A stretch of 64,000 bases of DNA, taken from positions 1 to 64,000 of the forward strand of contig JAKSZU010000518.1 of assembly GCA_026018925.1 (NCBI GenBank). The letters are read 5' to 3'. Below are positions 10,947 to 19,199 of the stretch, one piece after another. Both the position numbers and the translations under genes were made by a program. This DNA comes from Tupaia tana. Lineage: Eukaryota > Chordata > Mammalia > Scandentia > Tupaiidae. Under the pieces are notes generated by a model that made no database searches, had not been told where the DNA came from, and saw only the letters and a program-made list of their open reading frames with translations. Within the stretch, counting starts at the first letter, position 1, and every line of letters starts with the position of its first letter.

Positions 10947-12378
10947 AGAAGGTGGAGTCTGGGGCGTGGGGGTCTGGAAGTGGGGTGGGGGTCAGAGGTG
11001 ACCCTCCCTCAGTGTCCCTTGCTGGCCAGAGGCTTGCACGTGACGCTATTGCCTGCTGGCAGTCCAGGAAGGTCTGGGGGGAGAAGGAGGGCTAGGTGTT
11101 AAAAAGAGAATGCAGGGGGTTCAAGGGAAAAGAAAAGAGAAAAAAAAAAAAACCCCGCCTTAAGGCGATACTGGCTACCTACCTAGAAGGTGGAGTCTGG
11201 GGCCTGGGGGTCTGGAAGTGGGGTGGGGGTCAGAGGTGACCCTCCCTCAGTGTCACTTGCTGGCCAGAGGCTTGCAGGTGACGCTATTGCCTGCTGGCAG
11301 TCCAGGAAGGTCTGGGGGGAGAAGGAGGGCTAGGTGTTAAAAAGAGAATGCAGGGGGGTCAAGGGAAAAGAAAAGGGAAAAAAAAAAAAAAAACCCGCCT
11401 TAAGGCGATCCTGGCTACCTACCTAGAAGGTGGAGTCTGGGGCCTGGGGGTCTAGAAGTGGGGTGGGGGTCAGAGGTGACCCTCCCTCAGTGTCCCTTGC
11501 TGGCCAGAGGCTTGCAGGTGATGCTATTGCCTGCTGGCAGTCCAGGAAGCTCTGGGGGGAGAAGGAGGGCTAGGTGTTAAAAAGAGAATGCAGGGGGGTC
11601 AAGGGAAAAGAAAAGAGAAAAAAAAAAAAAAAACCCGCCTTAAGGCGATCCTGGCTACCTACCTAGAAGGTGGAGTCTGGGGCCTGGGGGTCTGGAAGTG
11701 GGGTGGGGGTCAGAGGTGACCCTCCCTCAGTGTCCCTTGCTGGCCAGAGGCTTGCAGGTGACGCTATTGCCTGCTGGCAGTCCAGGAAGGTCTGGGGGGA
11801 GAAGGAGGGCTAGGTGTTAAAAAGAGAATGCAGGGGGGTCAAGGGAAAAGAAAAGAGAAAAAAAAAAAAAAACCCGCCTTAAGGCGATCCTGGCTACCTA
11901 CCTAGAAGGTGGAGTCTGGGGCCTGGGGGTCTGGAAGTGGGGTGGGGGTCAGAGGTGACTCTCCCTCAGTGTCCCTTGCTGGCCAGAGGCTTGCAGGTGA
12001 CGCTATTGCCTGCTGGCAGTCCAGGAAGTTCTGGGGGGAGAAGGAGGGCTAGGTGTTAAAAAGAGAATGCAGGGGGGTCAAGGGAAAAGAAAAGAGAAAA
12101 AAAAAAAAACCCGCCTTAAGGCGATCCTGGCTACCTACCTAGAAGGTGGAGTCTGGGGCCTGGGGGTCTGGAAGTGGGGTGGGGGTCAGAGGTGACCCTC
12201 CCTCAGTGTCCCTTGCTGGCCAGAGGCTTGCAGGTGACGCTATTGCCTGCTGGCAGTCCAGGAAGTTCTGGGGGGAGAAGGAGGGCTAGGTGTTAAAAAG
12301 AGAATGCAGGGGGGTCAAGGGAAAAGAAAAGAGAAAAAAAAAAAAAACCCGCCTTAAGGCGATCCTGGCTACCTACCT

Positions 12379-12507
12379 AGAAGGTGGAGTCTGGGGCCTG
12401 GGGGTCTGGAAGTGGGGTGGGGGTCAGAGGTGACCCTCCCTCAGTGTCCCTTGCTGGCCAGAGGCTTGCAGGTGACGCTATTGCCTGCTGGCAGTCCAGG
12501 AAGGTCT
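12379..12507 (+). repeat. Module A of the unit (129 bp, GC-rich)
   Basis: Module A runs from AGAAGGTGGAGTCTGG to the AAGGTCT just before the G6 run. It is about 64% GC by hand count. It contains the G-run cluster, GAGGTGACCCTCCCTC, the hexamer palindrome TGGCCA and the imperfect inverted repeat TGCCTGCTGGCA. It is the part that also occurs alone as a half-unit 18 times, so it behaves as a separable piece. Diagnostic variants sit at three places: the GGCTTGCAGGTGACGC stretch, the CCTCCCTCAG stretch, and the dinucleotide before TCT (GG, GA or GT). Confidence 0.9.
12393..12423 (+). other. G-run cluster, potential long-loop G-quadruplex (example of one per unit)
   Basis: Four G runs occur within 31 nt: G4 at 12393-12396, G5 at 12400-12404, G4 at 12414-12417 and G5 at 12419-12423. 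The loops are 3, 9 and 1 nt. The 9 nt middle loop exceeds the usual 7 nt limit of strict quadruplex patterns, so this is a permissive candidate. The cluster recurs in almost every unit with small changes such as a shortened second run. Folding has not been shown. Confidence 0.55.
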
Positions 12508-12554
12508 GGGGGGAGAAGGAGGGCTAGGTGTTAAAAAGAGAATGCAGGGGGGTC

Positions 12555-12585
12555 AAGGGAAAAGAAAAGAGAAAAAAAAAAAAAA
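12555..12585 (+). repeat. 31 nt pure-purine tract ending in a 14 A run (example of one per unit)
   Basis: The tract is AAGGGAAAAGAAAAGAG followed by 14 A. Across the array the terminal A run varies from about 9 to about 20. It is sometimes interrupted by G (27470-27484, 28905-28913), C (33673, 36079) or T (26396, 49261, 53555). This is the most length-variable part of the unit, as expected of a mononucleotide run, and also the part most exposed to sequencing and assembly error. Confidence 0.9.
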
Positions 12586-12587
12586 CC

Positions 12588-12599
12588 CGCCTTAAGGCG
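12588..12599. repeat. 12 bp perfect palindrome CGCCTTAAGGCG (example of one per unit)
   Basis: CGCCTTAAGGCG equals its own reverse complement and lies 2 bp after the A-tract in most units. It carries two of the three CpG of the unit and a central CTTAAG. Recurrent variants break it: CTGCC for CCGCC, GGTGAT for GGCGAT, CCATAAGG, CTTATGG, CTTACGG, AAGTCG and AAGGCC. No sequence here shows whether a protein binds it. Confidence 0.92.
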
Positions 12600-13574
12600 A
12601 TCCTGGCTACCTACCTAGAAGGTGGAGTCTGGGGCCTGGGGGTCTGGAAGTGGGGTGGGGGTCAGAGGTGACCCTCCCTCAGTGTCCCTTGCTGGCCAGA
12701 GGCTTGCAGGTGACGCTATTGCCTGCTGGCAGTCCAGGAAGGTCTGGGGGGAGAAGGAGGGCTAGGTGTTAAAAAGAGAATGCAGGGGGGTCAAGGGAAA
12801 AGAAAAGAGAAAAAAAAAAAAAAACCCGACTTAAGGCGATCCTGGCTACCTACCTAGAAGGTGGAGTCTGGGGCCTGGGGGTCTGGAAGTGGGGTGGGGG
12901 TCAGAGGTGACCCTCCCTCAGTGTCCCTTGCTGGCCAGAGGCTTGCAGGTGACGCTATTGCCTGCTGGCAGTCCAGGAAGGTCTGGGGGGAGAAGGAGGG
13001 CTAGGTGTTAAAAAGAGAATGCAGGGGGGTCAAGGGAAAAGAAAAGAGAAAAAAAAAAAAAAAACCCGCCTTAAGGCGATCCTGGCTACCTACCTAGAAG
13101 GTGGAGTCTGGGGCCTGGGGGTCTGGAAGTGGGGTGGGGGTCAGAGGTGACCCTCCCTCAGTGTCCCTTGCTGGCCAGAGGCTTGCATGTGACGCTATTG
13201 CCTGCTGGCAGTCCAGGAAGGTCTGGGGGGAGAAGGAGGGCTAGGTGTTAAAAAGAGAATGCAGGGGGGTCAAGGGAAAAGAAAAGAGAAAAAAAAAAAA
13301 AAAACCCGCCATAAGGCGATCCTGGCTACCTACCTAGAAGGTGGAGTCTGGGGCTTGGGGGTCTGGAAGTGGGGTGGGGGTCAGAGGTGACCCTCCCTCA
13401 GTGTCCCTTGCTGGCCAGAGGCTTGCAGGTGACGCTATTGCCTGCTGGCAGTCCAGGAAGGTCTGGGGGGAGAAGGAGGGCTAGGTGTTAAAAAGAGAAT
13501 GCAGGGGGGTCAAGGGAAAAGAAAAGAGAAAAAAAAAAAAAAACCCGCCTTAAGGCGATCCTGGCTACCTACCT

Positions 13575-13703
13575 AGAAGGTGGAGTCTGGGGCCTGGGGG
13601 TCTGGAAGTGGGGTGGGGGTCAGAGGTGACCCTCCCTCAGTGTCCCTTGCTGGCCAGAGGCTTGCAGGTGACGCTATTGCCTGCTGGCAGTCCAGGAAGG
13701 TCT
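13575..13703 (+). repeat. Half-unit 5 (129 bp), class C
   Basis: Module A joined through AAGGTCTAGAAGG and followed by a unit with CCCTCTCTCAG and TCTGGGAGGAG. It is preceded by a CCATAAGG joint and a GGGCTTGGGG unit, the same order as before half-unit 3, 9,299 bp upstream. Confidence 0.92.
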
Positions 13704-13942
13704 AGAAGGTGGAGTCTGGGGCCTGGGGGTCTGGAAGTGGGGTGGGGGTCAGAGGTGACCCTCTCTCAGTGTCCCTTGCTGGCCAGAGGCTTGCAGGTGA
13801 CGCTATTGCCTGCTGGCAGTCCAGGAAGGTCTGGGAGGAGAAGGAGGGCTAGGTGTTAAAAAGAGAATGCAGGGGGGTCAAGGGAAAAGAAAAGAGAAAA
13901 AAAAAAAAAAACCCGCCTTATGGCGATCCTGGCTACCTACCT

Positions 13943-14071
13943 AGAAGGTGGAGTCTGGGGCCTGGGGTTCTGGAATTGGGGTGGGGGTCAGAGGTGACCC
14001 TCCCTCAGTGTCCCTTGCTGTCCAGAGGCTTGCAGGTGACGCTATTGCCTGCTGGCAGTCCAGGAAGATCT
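13943..14071 (+). repeat. Half-unit 6 (129 bp), chimeric class C/class B
   Basis: The left part carries TGGGGTTCTGGAATTGGGG, which elsewhere (4669, 15183) marks the full unit two places after a class C half-unit. The right part carries TTGCTGTCCAG and the AAGATCTAGAAGG joint of class B. The switch lies between about 13980 and 14020. The next unit is class B (GCACGTGACG). It reads as a recombination product between the two lineages. Confidence 0.85.
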
Positions 14072-14790
14072 AGAAGGTGGAGTCTGGGGCCTGGGGGTCT
14101 GGAAGTGGGGTGGGTGTCAGAGGTGACCCTCCCTCAGTGTCCCTTGCTGGCCAGAGGCTTGCACGTGACGCTATTGCCTGCTGGCAGTCCAGGAAGGTCT
14201 GGGGGGAGAAGGAGGGCTAGGTGTTAAAAAGAGAATGCAGGGGGTTCAAGGGAAAAGAAAAGAGAAAAAAAAAAAAACCCCGCCTTAAGGCGATACTGGC
14301 TACCTACCTAGAAGGTGGAGTCTGGGGCCTGGGGGTCTGGAAGTGGGGTGGGGGTCAGAGGTGACCCTCCCTCAGTGTCCCTTGCTGGCCAGAGGCTTGC
14401 AGGTGACGCTATTGCCTGCTGGCAGTCCAGGAAGGTCTGGGGGGGAGAAGGAGGGCTAGGTGTTAAAAAGAGAATGCAGGGGGGTCAAGGGAAAAGAAAA
14501 GAGAAAAAAAAAAAAAAAAACCCGCCATAAGGCGATCCTGGCTACCTACCTAGAAGGTGGAGTCTGGGGCTTGGGGGTCTGGAAGTGGGGTGGGGGTCAG
14601 AGGTGACCCTCCCTCAGTGTCCCTTGCTGGCCAGAGGCTTGCAGGTGACGCTATTGCCTGCTGGCAGTCCAGGAAGGTCTGGGGGGAGAAGGAGGGCTAG
14701 GTGTTAAAAAGAGAATGCAGGGGGGTCAAGGGAAAAGAAAAGAGAAAAAAAAAAAAAAACCCGCCTTAAGGCGATCCTGGCTACCTACCT

Positions 14791-14919
14791 AGAAGGTGGA
14801 GTCTGGGGCCTGGGGGTCTGGAAGTGGGGTGGGGGTCAGAGGTGACCCTCCCTCAGTGTCCCTTGCTGGCCAGAGGCTTGCAGGTGACGCTATTGCCTGC
14901 TGGCAGTCCAGGAAGGTCT
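14791..14919 (+). repeat. Half-unit 7 (129 bp), class C
   Basis: Module A joined through AAGGTCTAGAAGG. The following unit has CCCTCTCTCAG and an unusual G10 run (GTGGGGGGGGGGTCAG pattern, with the T lost). It is a copy of half-unit 5 displaced by 1,216 bp. Confidence 0.92.
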
Positions 14920-17900
14920 AGAAGGTGGAGTCTGGGGCCTGGGGGTCTGGAAGTGGGGGGGGGTCAGAGGTGACCCTCTCTCAGTGTCCCTTGCTGGCCA
15001 GAGGCTTGCAGGTGACGCTATTGCCTGCTGGCAGTCCAGGAAGGTCTGGGGGGAGAAGGAGGGCTAGGTGTTAAAAAGAGAATGCAGGGGGGTCAAGGGA
15101 AAAGAAAAGAGAAAAAAAAAAAAAAACCCGCCTTATGGCGATCCTGGCTACCTACCTAGAAGGTGGAGTCTGGGGCCTGGGGTTCTGGAATTGGGGTGGG
15201 GGTCAGAGGTGACCCTCCCTCAGTGTCCCTTGCTGGCCAGAGGCTTGCAGGTGACGCTATTGCCTGCTGGCAGTCCAGGAAGTTCTGGGGGGAGAAGGAA
15301 GGCTAGGTGTTAAAAAGAGAATGCAGGGGGGTCAAGGGAAAAGAAAACAGAAAAAAAAAAAAAAAACCCGCCTTAAGGCGATCCTGGCTACCTACCTAGA
15401 AGGTGTAGTCTGGGGCCTGGGGGTCTGGAAGTGGGGTGGGGGTCAGAGGTGACCCTCTCTCAGTGTCCCTTGCTGGCCAGAGGCTTGCAGGTGACGCTAT
15501 TGCCTGCTGGCAGTCCAGGAAGGTCTGGGGGGAGAAGGAGGGCTAGGTGTTAAAAAGAGAATGCAGGGGGGTCAAGGGAAAAGAAAAGAGAAAAAAAAAA
15601 AAAACCCGCCTTAAGGCTATCCTGGCTACCTACCTAGAAGGTGGAGTCTGGGGCCTGGGGGTCTGGAAGTGGGGTGGGGGTCAGAGGTGACCCTCCCTCA
15701 GTGTCCCTTGCTGGCCAGAGGCTTGCAGGTGACGCTATTGCCTGCTGGCAGTCCAGGAAGGTCTGGGGGGAGAAGGAGGGCTAGGTGTTAAAAAGAGAAT
15801 GCAGGGGGGTCAAGGGAAAAGAAAAGAGAAAAAAAAAAAAAAACCCGCCTTAAGGCGATCCTGGCTACCTACCTAGAAGGTGGAGTCTGGGGCCTGGGGG
15901 TCTGGAAGTGGGGTGGGGGTCAGAGGTGACCCTCCCTCAGTGTCCCTTGCTGGCCAGAGGCTTGCAGGTGACGCTATTGCCTGCTGGCAGTCCAGGAAGG
16001 TCTGGGGGGAGAAGGAGGGCTAGGTGTTAAAAAGAGAATGCAGGGGGGTCAAGGGAAAAGGAAAGAGAAAAAAAAAAAAAAACCCGCCTTAAGGCGATCC
16101 TGGCTACCTACCTAGAAGGTGGAGTCTGGGGCCTGGGGGTCTGGAAGTGGGGTGGGGGTCAGAGGTGACCCTCCCTCAGTGTCCCTTGCTGGCCAGAGGC
16201 TTGCAGGACACGCTATTGCCTGCTGGCAGTCCAGGAATTTCTGGGGGGAGAAGGAGGGCTAGGTGTTAAAAAGAGAATGCAGGGGGGTCAAGGGAAAAGA
16301 AAAGAGAAAAAAAAAAAAAAAACCCGCCTTAAGGCGATCCTGGATACCTACCTAGAATGTGGAGTCTGGGGCCTGGGGGTTTGGAAGTGGGGTGGGTGTC
16401 AGAGGTGACCCTCCCTCAGTGTCCCTTGCTGGCCAGAGGCTTGCAGGTGACGCTATTGCCTGCTGGCAGTCCAGGAAGGTCTGGGGGGAGAAGGAGGGCT
16501 AGTTGTTAAAAAGAGAATGCAGGGGGGTCAAGGGAAAAGAAAAGAGAAAAAAAAAAAACCCGCCTTAAGGCGATCCTGGCTACCTACCTAGAAGGTGGAG
16601 TCTGGGGCCTGGGGGTCTGGAAGTGGGGTGGGGGTCAGAGGTGACCCTCCCTCAGTGTCCCTTGCTGGCCAGAGGCTTGCAGGTGACGCTATTGCCTGCT
16701 GGCAGTCCAGGAAGGTCTGGGGGGAGAAGGAGGGCTAGGTGTTAAAAAGAGAATGCAGGGGGGTCAAGGGAAAAGAAAAGAGAAAAAAAAAAAAACCCGC
16801 CTTAAGGCGATCCTGGCTACCTACCTAGAAGGTGGAGTCTGGGGCCTGCGGGTCTGGAAGTGGGGTGGGGGTCAGAGGTGACCCTCCCTCAGTGTCCCTT
16901 GCTGGCCAGAGGCTTGCAGGTGACGCTATTGCCTGCTGGCAGTCCAGGAAGGTCTGGGGGGAGAAGGAGGGCTAGGTGTTAAAAAGAGAATGCAGGGGGG
17001 TCAAGGGAAAAGAAAAGAGAAAAAAAAAAAAAAACCCGCCTTAAGTCGATCCTGGCTACCTACCTAGAAGGTGGAGTCTGGGGCCTGCGGGTCTGGAAGT
17101 GGGGTGGGGGTCAGAGGTGACCCTCCCTCAGTGTCCCTTGCTGGCCAGAGGCTTGCAGGACACGCTATTGCCTGCTGGCAGTCCAGGAAGTTCTGGGGGG
17201 AGAAGGAGGGCTAGGTGTTAAAAAGAGAATGCAGGGGGGTCAAGGGAAAAGAAAAGAGAAAAAAAAAAAAAACCCGCCTTAAGGCCATCCTGGCTACCTA
17301 CCTAGAAGGTGGAGTCTGGGGCCTGGGGGTCTGGAAGTGGGGTGGGTGTCAGAGGTGACCCTCCCTCAGTGTCCCTTACTGGCCAGAGGCTTGCAGGTGA
17401 CGCTATTGCCTGCTGGCAGTCCAGGAAGGTCTGGGGGGAGAAGGAGGGCTAGGTGTTAAAAAGAGAATGCAGGGGGGTCAAGGGAAAAGAAAAGAGAAAA
17501 AAAAAAAAACCCGCCTTACGGCGATCCTGGCTACCTACCTAGAAGGTGGAGTCTGGGGCCTGGGGGTCTGGAAGTGGGGTGGGGGTCAGAGGTGACCCTC
17601 CCTCAGTGTCCCTTGCTGGCCAGAGGCTTGCAGGTGACGCTATTGCCTGCTGGCAGTCCAGGAAGGTCTGGGGGGAGAAGGAGGGCTAGGTGTTAAAAAG
17701 AGAATGCAGGGGGGTCAAGGGAAAAGAAAAGAGAAAAAAAAAAAAAACCCGCCTTAAGGCGATCCTGGCTACCTACCTAGAAGGTGGAGTCTGGGGCCTG
17801 CGGGTCTGGAAGTGGGGTGGGGGTCAGAGGTGACCCTCCCTCAGTGTCCCTTTCTGGCCAGAGGCTTGCATGTGACGCTATTGCCTGCTGGCAGTCCAGG

Positions 17901-19199
17901 AAGCTCTGGGGGGAGAAGGAGGGCTAGGTGTTAAAAAGAGAATGCAGGGGGGTCAAGGGAAAAGAAAAGAGAAAAAAAAAAAAAAAACCCGCCTTAAGGC
18001 GATCATGGCTACCTACCTAGAAGGTGGAGTCTGGGGCCTGGGGGTCTGGAAGTGGGGTTGGGGTCAGAGGTGACCCTCCCTCAGTGTCCCTTGCTGGCCA
18101 GAGGCTTGCAGGTGACGCTATTGCCTGCTGGCTGTCCAGGAAGGTCTGGGGGGAGAAGGAGGGCTAGGTGTTAAAAAGAGAATGCAGGGGGGTCAAGGGA
18201 AAAGAAAAGAGAAAAAAAAAAAACCCGCCTTAAGGCGATCCTGGCTACCTACCTAGAAGGTGGAGTCTGGGGCCTGGGGTTCTGGAAGTGGGGTGGGGGT
18301 CAGAGGTGACCCTCCCTCAGTGTCCCTTGCTGGCCAGAGGCTTGCAGGTGACGCTATTGCCTGCTGGCAGTCCAGGAAGGTCAGGGGGGAGAAGGAGGGC
18401 TAGGTGTTAAAAAGAGAATGCAGGGGGGTCAAGGGAAAAGAAAAGAGAAAAAAAAAAAAAACCCGCCTTAAGGCGATCCTGGCTACCTACCTAGAAGGTG
18501 GAGTCTGGGGCCTGGGGGTCTGGAAGTGGGGTGGGGGTCAGAAGTGACCCTCCCTCAGTGTCCCTTGCTGGCCAGAGGCTTGCAGGTGACGCTATTGCCT
18601 GCTGGCAGTCCAGGAAGATCTGGGGGGAGAAGGAGGGCTAGGTGTTAAAAAGAGAATGCAGGGGGGTCAAGGGAAAAGAAAAGGGAAAAAAAAAAAAAAA
18701 ATCCCGCCTTAAGGCGATCCTGGCTACCTACCTAGAAGGTGGAGTCTGGGGCCTGGGGGTCTGGAAGTGGGGTGGGGGTCAGAGGTGACCCTCCCTCAGT
18801 GTCCCTTGCTGGCCAGAGGCTTGCAGGTGACGCTATTGCCTGCTGGCAGTCCAGGAAGGTCTGGGGGGAGAAGGAGGGCTAGGTGTTAAAAAGAGAATGC
18901 AGGGGGGTCAAGGGAAAAGAAAAGAGAAAAAAAAAAAAACCCGCCTTAAGGCGATCCTGGCTACCTACCTAGAAGGTGGAGTCTGGGGCCTGGGGGTCTG
19001 GAAGTGGGGTGGGTGTCAGAGGTGACCCTCCCTCAGTGTCCCTTGCTGGCCAGAGGCTTGCAGGTGATGCTATTGCCTGCTGGCAGTCCAGGAAGGTCTG
19101 GGGGGAGAAGGAGGGCTAGGTGTTAAAAAGAGAATGCAGGGGGGTCAAGAGAAAAGAAAAGAGAAAAAAAAAAAAAAAAAACCCGCCTTAAGGCGATCC

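Larger units (their letters stand above)
12379..12616 (+). repeat. Reference unit (238 bp) used to describe the array
   Basis: This unit was chosen because it carries the commonest base at the variable sites and lies in a clean run of regular units (12141-13090). Phase is set at AGAAGGTGGAGTCTGG, because the half-unit joint falls exactly there. Counted by hand it has 89 G, 45 C and 104 A+T, giving 56% GC and a strong G excess on the + strand. It has three CpG: in TGACGCTA, CCCGCC and GGCGATCC. Stop triplets occur in GGCTAGGTGTTAA and CCTAGAAGG, so no frame stays open through successive units. Confidence 0.95.
12508..12616 (+). repeat. Module B of the unit (~109 bp, purine and A-tract part)
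   Basis: Module B starts at GGGGGGAGAAGGAGGG, continues through GGCTAGGTGTTAAAAAGAG, a second G6 run, the purine/A-tract and the 12 bp palindrome, and ends at CTACCTACCT. It is about 48% GC by hand count. It is the part missing from every half-unit. Nearly all of the unit-length variation in clean regions is in its A-tract. The A-rich end resembles a retroposon tail, but I see no SINE body or target-site duplication, so that origin is only a guess. Confidence 0.9.
13305..15740 (+). repeat. Internal 1.22 kb tandem repeat inside block X copy 2
   Basis: The run CCATAAGG, GGGCTTGGGG, half-unit, CCCTCTCTCAG, CTTATGGCGAT and TTCTGGAATTGG occurs at 13308-13975 and again at 14525-15195, about 1,217 bp apart. 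The length fits four full units plus two half-units. The first copy ends in the chimeric half-unit 6. The second continues into AACAGAAAA, as in block X copy 1. Confidence 0.85.

Noticed and set aside
12420..12440. Nuclear-receptor-like element in GAGGTGACCC
   Set aside because: AGGTGACC resembles a single half-site with a changed base. No second half-site with proper spacing is present.
12480..12500. CTCF-like site on the minus strand (CTGCCAGCAGGCA)
   Set aside because: Only the first part resembles the known core. The GGC that should follow is CAA here. It is too weak to annotate, although some macrosatellites do bind CTCF.
12588..12599. Transcription terminator hairpin (palindrome beside the A-tract)
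   Set aside because: On the minus strand the palindrome is followed by a T run, which looks like a bacterial intrinsic terminator. Nothing else suggests bacteria, there is no upstream gene, and the stem has no loop. The resemblance is formal only.
12555..12616. A-tract and GATCCTGGCTA as a remnant of an Alu or another SINE
   Set aside because: ATCCTGGCTA is shared with Alu, but the match is only about 10 bases. No promoter boxes, SINE body or target-site duplication surround the A-tract.
12379..12616. Alpha-satellite or another centromeric satellite
   Set aside because: Unit length, GC content and sequence do not fit the ~171 bp AT-rich alpha unit, and no CENP-B-like box was seen.
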